From a virus, in IMG/VR virus record IMGVR_UViG_3300035661_000279, positions 1-27,395 of that record: a stretch of DNA of 27,395 nucleotides, one strand, 5' to 3'. The position numbers and the translations under genes are program-made. The notes beneath the pieces are model-generated. The model was not told the origin of the DNA. It searched no databases and saw only the letters and a program-made list of their open reading frames with translations. Positions within the stretch are counted from its first letter, which is position 1. Every line of letters begins with the position of its first letter. This document shows positions 12,459 through 17,190 of the stretch, piece by piece.

Positions 12459-12719
12459 TTAGATAGAATATATTAATTGTTTTCTTTGGATATTCAGATT
12501 GTGGATCTTTTCTTTTGCTTCATTAGACCAATTGTCAAGATTTTTAATGATATCGTATTCTATTGCGTCTATTTGTTTACTGGGGAGAGAGTATTTATTA
12601 TCACAATACCATGAGAAATCAATAACTTCTAATTGAATATTGAACTTGATCGAAACAGAAACGCTAATAGCACCAACCTGAAGATTATAAATTTCTGAAG
12701 CAAATAATCTGTTTTCCAT
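12459..12719 (-). CDS. 86-residue hypothetical protein, paralogue of 13302-13613
   Basis: Starts MENRLFASEIYNLQVGAISV. An N-terminal beta part is followed by the helix QIDAIEYDIIKNLDNWSNEA. The helix aligns with EIKEIEKEIHSSLDKWSKEA in the gene two cassettes away (shared L(D).WS.EA), so the two are paralogues that diverged strongly in base composition (this one AT-rich). Strand-helix proteins with an EI...I...W signature are frequent in phages, without known role. Promoter 6 nt upstream of the ATG. Confidence 0.7.
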   Translation of the reverse strand: MENRLFASEIYNLQVGAISVSVSIKFNIQLEVIDFSWYCDNKYSLPSKQIDAIEYDIIKNLDNWSNEAKEKIHNLNIQRKQLIYSI

Positions 12720-12725
12720 GTGAAG

Positions 12726-12753
12726 AAGATAGCAGATTTGATTGAGGAGTCAA
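12726..12753 (-). promoter_or_regulatory. Extended -10 promoter, predicted leaderless
   Basis: Minus strand TTGACT (12753-12748), 16 bp ending TGC, TATCTT (12731-12726), CTTCAC, ATG at 12719 (6 nt). Confidence 0.75.
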
Positions 12754-12760
12754 GGGGTCG

Positions 12761-12799
12761 ATAGTTTTTTCTTTTGGGGAGCCCAGATCAGGAAACTAT
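12761..12799 (+). repeat. 39-bp dyad element, copy 9
   Basis: Core GGGGAGCCC, arms ATAGTTTT/GAAACTAT. Confidence 0.92.
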
Positions 12800-12803
12800 A
12801 AAA

Positions 12804-12819
12804 CCCCGCCGAAGCGGGG
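12804..12819 (-). terminator. TTCG-loop terminator abutting element 9
   Basis: Minus strand CCCCGC-TTCG-GCGGGG followed by TTTTATAGTTTCC. Confidence 0.8.
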
Positions 12820-12829
12820 GTGAGGTTTT

Positions 12830-13120
12830 TTAGCTAACGAACTTGACTTTGGTCCAATCTGCCTTGTCAAGGATTTCCGTCAACTTGGCTACAGTTTGAT
12901 CCTTCTCCTCTTCCGTCACGACACTGTTCATGAAGTATCGGATATCACTCCGATATGACAGAAGCTGCAAACGCATTTCCCGAAAGGTTTGCTTGTCAAT
13001 TATCACTTGGCTGTATCTCGTTTCAGGGGATGCGGGTATAGGGGCTTCCTCCGCAGGGGTGACGGCGATGAGGTCGCGGAGGTCGCTGGCGGTGTCGATG
13101 TGCTGATGTTGATTTTCCAT
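12830..13120 (-). CDS. 96-residue hypothetical protein
   Basis: Starts MENQHQHIDTASDLRDLIAV, with an acidic/proline-rich N-terminal third (TPAEEAPIPASPETR), then a helical part containing FREMRLQLLSYRSDIRYFMN and a second helix EEEKDQTVAKLTEILDKADW. Not recognised. GC is raised compared with the AT-rich genes. The start is supported by a promoter ending 9 nt before the ATG. Confidence 0.7.
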   Translation of the reverse strand: MENQHQHIDTASDLRDLIAVTPAEEAPIPASPETRYSQVIIDKQTFREMRLQLLSYRSDIRYFMNSVVTEEEKDQTVAKLTEILDKADWTKVKFVS

Positions 13121-13129
13121 AACGAAGAC

Positions 13130-13157
13130 AGGTTAGCACACTCAATCTGATTGTCAA
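13130..13157 (-). promoter_or_regulatory. Extended -10 promoter, short or no leader
   Basis: Minus strand TTGACA (13157-13152), 16 bp ending GTGTGC, TAACCT (13135-13130), 9 nt, ATG at 13120. The GTGTGCTAA context recurs at 14161 and 14595 on the plus strand. Confidence 0.7.
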
Positions 13158-13169
13158 AAATTATCTCAA

Positions 13170-13228
13170 ATCGGTGCAAATAAAGTGCAAATAAAGGTCT
13201 TGACAAGTGCTTCCGCCTATGCTCCACC
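13170..13228 (+). repeat. Conserved block upstream of element 10
   Basis: GCAAATAAAGTGCAAATAAA, then GGTCTTGACAAGTGCTTCCG and CCTATGCTCCACC. It matches 13653-13710 before element 11 over the same features (CAAATAAA pair with 11-bp period, GGTCTTGACA, TTnCCGCnTATGC). TTGACA here has no -10 at normal spacing. Confidence 0.6.
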
Positions 13229-13267
13229 ATAGTTTTCGCATCTGGGGAGCCCAAACCCGGAAACTAT
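13229..13267 (+). repeat. 39-bp dyad element, copy 10
   Basis: Core GGGGAGCCC, arms ATAGTTTT/GAAACTAT. Confidence 0.92.
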
Positions 13268-13271
13268 GAAA

Positions 13272-13287
13272 CCCGCCCGAAGGCGGG
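13272..13287 (-). terminator. TTCG-loop terminator abutting element 10
   Basis: Minus strand CCCGCC-TTCG-GGCGGG then TTTCATAGTTTCC. Confidence 0.8.
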
Positions 13288-13301
13288 TCTCTGTTTGACT
13301 G

Positions 13302-13613
13302 TCAAAAGTGATCGTTCGCGCAATCTTCCTCCGCTTCCTTGCTCCACTTGTCAAGGCTTGAGTGGATCTCTTTTTCGATTTCTTTGATCTCCTCTGGAGT
13401 GAATCCTGCGGAGTCCCAGATAGTCTCAAAAGGCTCAAGGTACTTGATTCCTGCATCATATCCCGTGCGTCCCCAGTACTCGTAAGCGCCGATTCCGGTG
13501 CTTTGCCATTCAAACCCAATCGTGACTTCAATTTCAATCTCATCATTGCGCGACTCAAGGAAGATCTCCAAGCTGAAGATCTTTTCGATTTCGCAGGTGG
13601 TTTTTAATTTCAT
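13302..13613 (-). CDS. 103-residue hypothetical protein, paralogue of 12459-12719
   Basis: Starts MKLKTTCEIEKIFSLEIFLE, continues with beta strands (EIEIEVTIGFEWQSTGIGAY), and ends with the helix EIKEIEKEIHSSLDKWSKEA. The helix is shared with the 12459 gene. It is longer than its paralogue by an inserted Y/G-rich segment. Two tandem ATGs occur (13616 and 13613); the second lies 7 nt after the -10 box, the distance seen in neighbouring cassettes, so I prefer it. Function unknown. Confidence 0.7.
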   Translation of the reverse strand: MKLKTTCEIEKIFSLEIFLESRNDEIEIEVTIGFEWQSTGIGAYEYWGRTGYDAGIKYLEPFETIWDSAGFTPEEIKEIEKEIHSSLDKWSKEAEEDCANDHF

Positions 13614-13620
13614 CATCCCT

Positions 13621-13648
13621 ACGGTATCAGATTGACAGCAGTTGTCAA
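13621..13648 (-). promoter_or_regulatory. Extended -10 promoter, predicted leaderless
   Basis: Minus strand TTGACA (13648-13643), 16 bp ending TGA, TACCGT (13626-13621), 7 nt, ATG at 13613. Confidence 0.7.
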
Positions 13649-13652
13649 AAAA

Positions 13653-13710
13653 ATATCCAAATAAAAGCCAAATAAAAGGTCTTGACACGGGTTGCCGCTT
13701 ATGCCTCCGC
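13653..13710 (+). repeat. Conserved block upstream of element 11
   Basis: CCAAATAAAAG repeated twice in tandem (11-bp period), then GGTCTTGACACGGGTTGCCG and CTTATGCCTCCGC. Homologous to 13170-13228. Confidence 0.6.
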
Positions 13711-13749
13711 ATAGTTTCTGGTTCTGGGGTGCCCATAGAAAAAAACTAT
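13711..13749 (+). repeat. 39-bp dyad element, copy 11 (between divergent units)
   Basis: Core GGGGTGCCC, left arm ATAGTTTC, right arm AAAACTAT. Divergent promoters lie on either side. Confidence 0.9.
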
Positions 13750-13757
13750 CAAATTTG

Positions 13758-13785
13758 TTGACTCTTTCATTCTTTCTGCTATCTT
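13758..13785 (+). promoter_or_regulatory. Extended -10 promoter, predicted leaderless
   Basis: TTGACT, 16 bp ending TGC, TATCTT, CACACCCT, ATG at 13794 (8 nt). Confidence 0.75.
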
Positions 13786-13793
13786 CACACCCT

Positions 13794-14012
13794 ATGGATA
13801 AATCAAATTGGATTAAGCAACTAAAGAGTCTGGCGGAAGAAAAATACAACGAAGGCTATGGCTATCAGGTTTACGTCGAGTGTTATGCGCAAGGTGATTG
13901 GGAAAAACTTATTGGTGATTTAAAAACTTGGGAAGAGGTTTTAGAATTATTTGAAACAATTGCTGACATTAGAACAGAAGAATGTGAGGTAGTACAAAAC
14001 GAAATCTTTTAA
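13794..14012 (+). CDS. 72-residue hypothetical protein
   Basis: MDKSNWIKQLKSLAEEKYNE, then GYGYQVYVECYAQGDWEKLI and an acidic helical C-terminus (EVLELFETIADIRTEECEVV). Mostly helical and acidic; pattern GDWE.L....W.EV..L common in small phage proteins of unknown role. The start is set by the promoter 8 nt upstream; earlier in-frame ATGs lie within the element. Confidence 0.7.
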   Translation: MDKSNWIKQLKSLAEEKYNEGYGYQVYVECYAQGDWEKLIGDLKTWEEVLELFETIADIRTEECEVVQNEIF

Positions 14013-14040
14013 ATATTATTTAAACAAATAACAAATAAAG

Positions 14041-14072
14041 CCCCCGTTATACTACTATAGCGGGGGTTTTTC
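14041..14072 (+). terminator. Intrinsic terminator (TAnTAC family)
   Basis: CCCCCG-TTATA/TATAG-CGGGGG then T5, running into element 12. An ACAAATAACAAATAAA pair lies immediately upstream. Confidence 0.85.
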
Positions 14073-14111
14073 ATAGTTTTTGGATCTGGGGAGCCCAGAT
14101 TGGGGAACTAT
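14073..14111 (+). repeat. 39-bp dyad element, copy 12
   Basis: Core GGGGAGCCC; right end GGGAACTAT. It starts directly after the terminator T-run. Confidence 0.92.
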
Positions 14112-14172
14112 GGTTTAGGTATGTAAATTGGTCAAAAATACTTGTTTACTACTGCTGCGGGTGTGCTAATGT
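14112..14172 (+). promoter_or_regulatory. Conserved 33-bp spacer plus promoter TTTACT-N16-TAATGT
   Basis: Spacer 14112-14144 contains GGTATGTAAATTGGTCAAAA, shared with copies 14 and 16. Then TTTACT (14145), 16 bp ending TGC, TAATGT (14167). A roughly 30-nt leader with TTATTTATAAAC follows before ATG 14205. Confidence 0.65.
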
Positions 14173-14204
14173 TCACTGTCGGTTCACACTTATTTATAAA
14201 CGAT

Positions 14205-14459
14205 ATGACTATCAATGAAGATACCGAAACGAAACAAGTTGAGTTCCTCAATTGGGAGGAAAACTTTGCGGTTTTCTGTTCTATTAACAAGGACATTCGG
14301 TTTTTCACTGAGCGGGTTGACTATTATAGTGCAGCCGCTACTTTTAATCGTGAAAGCCTTATTTTTTGGAACGAGAGGCTAGCGTGTTTAATTAGTGCTA
14401 AAAGTAAAATACGAAAGGGTATTCAATTAAGCACTTCAACAATTAAGTTCTTTTCCTGA
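14205..14459 (+). CDS. Helical-hairpin small protein (array paralogue family)
   Basis: Eighty-four residues, MTINEDTETKQVEFLNWEEN onward. FAVFCSINKDIRFFTERVDY and FWNERLACLISAKSKIRKGI align with the 16227 gene (FALFSAISQDITLMTERVDF, FWSVRLNKLVSVRQKLKTGF). The FW..RL.....AKSK(I/L)R segment also aligns with 17401 (YWQDKLQIAQSAHSKLR). Predicted two long helices. Start chosen after the conserved leader TTATTTATAAACGAT. Function unknown; repeated duplication suggests a selected accessory role. Confidence 0.7.
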   Translation: MTINEDTETKQVEFLNWEENFAVFCSINKDIRFFTERVDYYSAAATFNRESLIFWNERLACLISAKSKIRKGIQLSTSTIKFFS

Positions 14460-14479
14460 AGTAAATAGTAATACAATAA

Positions 14480-14505
14480 CCCTGTTGTAATACAATAGGG
14501 TTTTT
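14480..14505 (+). terminator. Intrinsic terminator (TAnTAC family)
   Basis: CCCTGTTGTA/TACAATAGGG then T5, directly before element 13. Confidence 0.85.
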
Positions 14506-14506
14506 C

Positions 14507-14545
14507 ATAGTTTTCTGATTCAGGGTGCCCAAATCGGCGAACTAT
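14507..14545 (+). repeat. 39-bp dyad element, copy 13
   Basis: Core AGGGTGCCC (first G replaced by A), right end GCGAACTAT: the most degenerate core, but still 39 bp. Confidence 0.88.
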
Positions 14546-14606
14546 CGATTAGGTATTAGAACTAATTAAAAATAAATTTTGACAGGTTGCGTGGGTGTGC
14601 TAAAGT
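14546..14606 (+). promoter_or_regulatory. 33-bp spacer plus extended -10 promoter
   Basis: TTGACA (14579-14584), 16 bp ending TGTGC, TAAAGT (14601-14606), then TCACTGTCGG as in copies 12 and 14. The spacer is exactly 33 bp. Confidence 0.75.
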
Positions 14607-14640
14607 TCACTGTCGGGTAGTTCTCATTTATAAACACAAC

Positions 14641-14838
14641 ATGAGTATCAATACAGAAACCACAATTAAGTTTAGTGATTTAGAGGAAGTGATTATCACT
14701 AACTCTGGAACCGCCAATGCATATGTCGATTCCGCTTTTCATAAACAATTGAATCGCGATTTAACAGAAGCTGAGTGCGATAGTATCACTGATTTGTACT
14801 TTCAGGAATTGTACGAATTGCACCTTAGCCGTTTCTAA
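14641..14838 (+). CDS. 65-residue acidic hypothetical protein
   Basis: MSINTETTIKFSDLEEVIIT, then a helical part (SAFHKQLNRDLTEAECDSIT) and DLYFQELYELHLSRF. Predicted alpha/beta, acidic. The leader TCATTTATAAACACAAC precedes the ATG. The next gene starts 1 nt after its stop, so translation is coupled. Not recognised. Confidence 0.7.
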   Translation: MSINTETTIKFSDLEEVIITNSGTANAYVDSAFHKQLNRDLTEAECDSITDLYFQELYELHLSRF

Positions 14839-14839
14839 T

Positions 14840-15097
14840 ATGAATATCATCAACGGAACTCTAAAGAACAAAGGGAATCTCAGTGTATGCGATTTCCAAA
14901 TCAACGTATTTGGAATTGAAATCCCTGTTGAGGTCATTTTCGATACTGATAGTGATGATTTCAATCGGTCATTTCAGTTTGTAAGTATGGTTGCTTATGA
15001 CAAATCACCCTTTGACGCTGATTCTATTATTGAGATCGATGATTATATCGACTCCAAAGCCATTGATGAATGGCAAAGATACATCAATGAACCATAA
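14840..15097 (+). CDS. 85-residue acidic hypothetical protein
   Basis: MNIINGTLKNKGNLSVCDFQ, beta-rich (INVFGIEIPVEVIFDTD), ending in an acidic helix (SIIEIDDYIDSKAIDEWQRY). The beta sheet plus terminal helix with a tryptophan resembles in outline the 12459/13302 pair, though I cannot show homology. It is coupled to the preceding gene and ends 13 nt before the terminator. Confidence 0.65.
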   Translation: MNIINGTLKNKGNLSVCDFQINVFGIEIPVEVIFDTDSDDFNRSFQFVSMVAYDKSPFDADSIIEIDDYIDSKAIDEWQRYINEP

Positions 15098-15110
15098 ACA
15101 ATAACCCAAG

Positions 15111-15139
15111 CCCGCTGTAGCAATACGGCGGGTTTTTTT
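15111..15139 (+). terminator. Intrinsic terminator (TAnTAC family)
   Basis: CCCGCTGTA-GCAA-TACGGCGGG then T7. Confidence 0.88.
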
Positions 15140-15218
15140 GTACTAAATATTATTTAAATATTACGCAAATAAGAGCCAAATAATAACATTATTTATTAGT
15201 GATTTATCACTATTTTTC
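15140..15218 (+). repeat. 80-bp pre-element block with palindrome
   Basis: AAATATTATTTAAATATTAC, then GCAAATAAGAGCCAAATAA, then AGTGATTTATCACT (15198-15211), 7 bp before element 14. Homologous blocks at 16019 and 16947. Confidence 0.7.
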
Positions 15219-15257
15219 ATAGTTTTTTGAATTGGGGTGCCCGAATCGAAGAACTAT
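15219..15257 (+). repeat. 39-bp dyad element, copy 14
   Basis: Core GGGGTGCCC, right end AAGAACTAT. Confidence 0.92.
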
Positions 15258-15318
15258 CGATTAGGTATGTAAATTGGTCAAAACTATTTCTTTACTCCTT
15301 TTGTGGGTATGTTAAGGT
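15258..15318 (+). promoter_or_regulatory. 33-bp spacer plus promoter TTTACT-N16-TAAGGT
   Basis: Spacer with TTAGGTATGTAAATTGGTCA; TTTACT at 15291, 16 bp ending ATGT, TAAGGT at 15313, then TCACTGTCGG. Confidence 0.65.
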
Positions 15319-15358
15319 TCACTGTCGGTTCACACTCATTTATAAAAACAATAACAAT

Positions 15359-15535
15359 ATGGAAATAACTAACGACGACATTTTTAGCATGCGCCTTGCT
15401 TTGCAAGAACAGATCAAAGAAGCGAACAAGTGGCTTGCCGAAGCTCAAGAACACGAACGTCAAGGAAGTATCGATTTTTGGCAAGGTCGTTCGAATATGT
15501 ACACCGAGACGCTAAACAAGTTAAAGTATAAATAA
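15359..15535 (+). CDS. Helical-hairpin small protein (array paralogue family)
   Basis: Fifty-eight residues: MEITNDDIFSMRLALQEQIK, then EANKWLAEAQEHERQGSIDF and WQGRSNMYTETLNKLKYK. It has the same layout as 17401 (E.IEIRLAIEDRI...N..I.E...........YWQDKL....HSKLR), differing mainly in the loop. Two amphipathic helices joined by a loop. It follows a leader with TCATTTATAAAAACAATAAC. Confidence 0.7.
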   Translation: MEITNDDIFSMRLALQEQIKEANKWLAEAQEHERQGSIDFWQGRSNMYTETLNKLKYK

Positions 15536-15568
15536 CGAAAATTAAATAAAAAACAGCCAAATAAGATA

Positions 15569-15600
15569 CCCCCGTTGTAGTAATACAATAGGGGTTTTTT
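15569..15600 (+). terminator. Intrinsic terminator (TAnTAC family)
   Basis: ACCCCCGTTGTA-GTAA-TACAATAGGGG then T6, preceded by GCCAAATAA. Confidence 0.88.
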
Positions 15601-15601
15601 C

Positions 15602-15640
15602 ATAGTTTTTGCTTTTGGGGAGCCCGAATCGAGAAACTAT
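15602..15640 (+). repeat. 39-bp dyad element, copy 15
   Basis: Core GGGGAGCCC, arms ATAGTTTT/GAAACTAT. Confidence 0.92.
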
Positions 15641-15644
15641 GGTG

Positions 15645-15710
15645 AAGCAAGGATCATGCCAAAGTCCTTTGTTAAATTCTGGTGACGAATCACGTTTTCC
15701 CTTGCAATCA
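15645..15710 (+). promoter_or_regulatory. GCCAA half-site module upstream of 15759 gene
   Basis: AGCAAGGATCATGCCAAAG corresponds to the right half of the TTGGCA...TGCCAA dyads at 18241-18477. Then CCTTTGTTA and GTGACGAATCAC. It parallels 16577 and 18460. A weak TTGCAA (about 15704) may be the -35. Confidence 0.5.
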
Positions 15711-15758
15711 GAGAGAAAATGAGTCATCTTGTGCGCGTAATTCAGAACTAAAAAAGCT

Positions 15759-15968
15759 ATGTATCAAACCACTCCCGCCCAAAGCAAAACCGAAACGGCC
15801 CTTGCCAAGAAAGGTTTCCGTTTCTCTAGTTGGCTTCCGTTCTCTCCGGATGCTAACAATCAACCGTCCGAAGGCACCGAATCCCTTGGCACTATTGTAA
15901 TGGTGAAACGTGCCACTCGTTTCTCTACTGAGTATCGCGAAATTGAACCCGATGGTTCTATAAACTGA
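15759..15968 (+). CDS. 69-residue hypothetical protein
   Basis: MYQTTPAQSKTETALAKKGF, then RFSSWLPFSPDANNQPSEGT and VMVKRATRFSTEYREIEPDG. It has mixed polar composition, many prolines and serines early, and a beta-rich C-terminus. Not recognised. The ATG follows AACTAAAAAAGCT, an A-rich leader without a Shine-Dalgarno motif. A second overlapping frame (15682-15900) has no better support. Confidence 0.6.
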   Translation: MYQTTPAQSKTETALAKKGFRFSSWLPFSPDANNQPSEGTESLGTIVMVKRATRFSTEYREIEPDGSIN

Positions 15969-15988
15969 AAGACTTACAAATACAATAA

Positions 15989-16018
15989 CCCTGCTGTGAC
16001 AAACAGTGGGGTTTTTTT
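15989..16018 (+). terminator. Intrinsic terminator
   Basis: CCCTGCTGT-GACAA-ACAGTGGGG then T7. Confidence 0.85.
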
Positions 16019-16093
16019 ATATCGAATATTAATCAAATGTTCTGCAAATAACAACCAAATATGAATAACGAATAGTGATTTATCACTAATTTC
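16019..16093 (+). repeat. 75-bp pre-element block with palindrome
   Basis: GAATATTAATCAAATGTTC, TGCAAATAACAACCAAATA, and AGTGATTTATCACT (16074-16087) 6 bp before element 16. Confidence 0.7.
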
Positions 16094-16132
16094 ATAGTTT
16101 TTACTTTTGGGGAGCCCAAATGCGGAAACTAT
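16094..16132 (+). repeat. 39-bp dyad element, copy 16
   Basis: Core GGGGAGCCC, arms ATAGTTTT/GAAACTAT. Confidence 0.92.
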
Positions 16133-16193
16133 GGATTAAGTATGTAAATTGGTCAAAAATAAATTTTGACATCCTGTGTGGCTGTGTTAGTCT
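16133..16193 (+). promoter_or_regulatory. 33-bp spacer plus promoter TTGACA-N16-TAGTCT
   Basis: Spacer with AAGTATGTAAATTGGTCAAA; TTGACA 16166-16171, 16 bp ending TGT, TAGTCT 16188-16193. The leader contains CTTATTTATAAACAAT before ATG 16227. Confidence 0.7.
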
Positions 16194-16226
16194 CTTATTG
16201 TAAGTTAATACTTATTTATAAACAAT

Positions 16227-16487
16227 ATGATTGAAACTATCGAAAACGAAGAAACGGAAACTACTTCCACAATACTGTCATATGATGAAACATTCGCACT
16301 CTTTAGCGCGATAAGCCAAGACATTACTCTTATGACAGAACGGGTAGATTTTTATAAACAGCGTCATGATGATCTTTCAATAGAAAGTCTGGAATTTTGG
16401 AGTGTGCGTTTGAACAAGCTGGTTAGTGTCAGACAAAAGCTAAAAACAGGATTTCAAATTAATCCGATGTTTACAAATATCTGGTGA
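16227..16487 (+). CDS. Helical-hairpin small protein (array paralogue family)
   Basis: Eighty-six residues, MIETIENEETETTSTILSYD onward. It is the closest relative of the 14205 gene: same acidic N-terminal tail, FALFSAISQDITLMTERVDF, ESLEFWSVRLNKLVSVRQKL, then K.GFQI. Upstream element, spacer, promoter and leader are also homologous to those of 14205, so the whole cassette was duplicated. Function unknown. Confidence 0.72.
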   Translation: MIETIENEETETTSTILSYDETFALFSAISQDITLMTERVDFYKQRHDDLSIESLEFWSVRLNKLVSVRQKLKTGFQINPMFTNIW

Positions 16488-16506
16488 AATAGTAGTAATA
16501 CAACAG

Positions 16507-16532
16507 CCCTATTGTAATACAATAGGGTTTTT
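16507..16532 (+). terminator. Intrinsic terminator (TAnTAC family)
   Basis: Perfect CCCTATTGTA/TACAATAGGG then T5, directly before element 17. Confidence 0.88.
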
Positions 16533-16533
16533 C

Positions 16534-16572
16534 ATAGTTTTTACTTTTGGGCTGCCCGAATTCGGAAACTAT
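16534..16572 (+). repeat. 39-bp dyad element, copy 17
   Basis: Core GGGCTGCCC: base 19 is C, restoring full symmetry with G at 21. Arms ATAGTTTT/GAAACTAT. Confidence 0.92.
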
Positions 16573-16576
16573 GGCA

Positions 16577-16658
16577 AAGCAAGGACTGTGCCAAGTGCCT
16601 TTGTTACTTTTGTGTGACGAATCACTTTTGTTGTTGATCTCAGACGAAAACCTAGTAA
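16577..16658 (+). promoter_or_regulatory. GCCAA half-site module and promoter
   Basis: AGCAAGGACTGTGCCAAG, CCTTTGTTAC, GTGACGAATCAC, then TTGTTG (16631), 16 bp, TAGTAA (16653). Parallel to the upstream region of 15759 and 18585. Confidence 0.55.
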
Positions 16659-16694
16659 AATTATGGGCGACGGTAAGAATCAACTAAAAACTCT

Positions 16695-16895
16695 ATGAGA
16701 TGTGAAGACTATCCTTGTTGCGGTCACGAAGCTGGCGGTTGCCCCGTTGTCAGCGAAGATGGAACGGAGCGTTTCCGTTGCGCTTGCTGCTCCGTCCTGA
16801 TGCCTCCTCGGGCGACTAGTGCGGTTTGTGCGCCTTGTCACAAGAGCCGAGCTTCGGGCGAAGACTTCGAACCGTATTACGACAACGAAGACTGA
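16695..16895 (+). CDS. Cysteine-rich small protein (PCCGHE type)
   Basis: Sixty-six residues starting MRCEDYPCCGHEAGGCPVVS, with a second cluster CACCSVLMPPRATSAVCAPC and an acidic tail. About nine cysteines in two groups and a histidine suggest one or two zinc sites. The cdyPCCGHe.GgCP opening is one I associate with small hypothetical proteins from aquatic phages and bacteria, without known function. It is GC-rich compared with its neighbours, so probably a separate acquisition. Confidence 0.72.
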   Translation: MRCEDYPCCGHEAGGCPVVSEDGTERFRCACCSVLMPPRATSAVCAPCHKSRASGEDFEPYYDNED

Positions 16896-16915
16896 CATAT
16901 AGTACAAATACAATA

Positions 16916-16946
16916 CCCCGTTGCAGTAATGCATCGGGGATTTTTT
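16916..16946 (+). terminator. Intrinsic terminator (TAnTAC family)
   Basis: CCCCGTTGCA-GTAA-TGCATCGGGG, then A and T6. Confidence 0.88.
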
Positions 16947-17031
16947 GTGTCAAATATTAATTGAACATTACGCAAATATTACGCAAATAAAGGCCAAATA
17001 ATAGTAATACTAGTGATTAATCACTGATTTC
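16947..17031 (+). repeat. 85-bp pre-element block with perfect palindrome
   Basis: AAATATTAATTGAACATTAC, three CAAATA(A/T) units, and AGTGATTAATCACT (17012-17025, perfect) 6 bp before element 18. Confidence 0.72.
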
Positions 17032-17070
17032 ATAGTTTTTAAATTTGGGGACTCCAAAACCGAAAACTAT
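17032..17070 (+). repeat. 39-bp dyad element, copy 18 (between converging units)
   Basis: Core GGGGACTCC (C and T substitutions on the right), arms ATAGTTTT/GAAAACTAT. Confidence 0.9.
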
Positions 17071-17103
17071 CGCTTATTTATAAACAACTATTTATAAACA
17101 AGA
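17071..17103 (+). other. Orphan leader fragment after element 18
   Basis: Contains TTATTTATAAACAA and TATTTATAAACAAG, the leader normally found just before the ATG in cassettes 12-14 and 16. Here it is duplicated and followed by no gene. It looks like a cassette scar. Confidence 0.5.
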
Positions 17104-17105
17104 AA

Positions 17106-17127
17106 CCCCCTGTATTACTACAGAGGG
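17106..17127 (-). terminator. Terminator of the minus-strand unit
   Basis: Minus strand CCCTCTGTA-GTAA-TACAGGGGG then TTTCTTGTTT. Same TAnTAC family as the plus-strand terminators. Confidence 0.8.
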
Positions 17128-17142
17128 TTTGTCACTAAGGCC

Positions 17143-17190
17143 TTATCTAGTCATGCCTACCAATATCAGAACGAGAAGTAGTATTATCAT
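17143..17190 (-). CDS. 15-residue hydrophobic peptide
   Basis: MIILLLVLILVGMTR, starting inside the stop of the upstream gene (ATGA overlap), a classic coupled arrangement. It resembles the starts of the peptides at 8752 (MMVLLLIVVLIG) and 9982 (MILLFVIMV). Too short for certainty. Confidence 0.4.
   Translation of the reverse strand: MIILLLVLILVGMTR

Noticed and set aside
14175-17103. TTTATAAA/TATAAATA motifs as T4-type late promoters
   Set aside because: They sit between a good -10 box and the ATG at near-constant distance from the start codon, so they fit a leader or translation-enhancing role better. The TATAAATA before 18118 remains a weak alternative.
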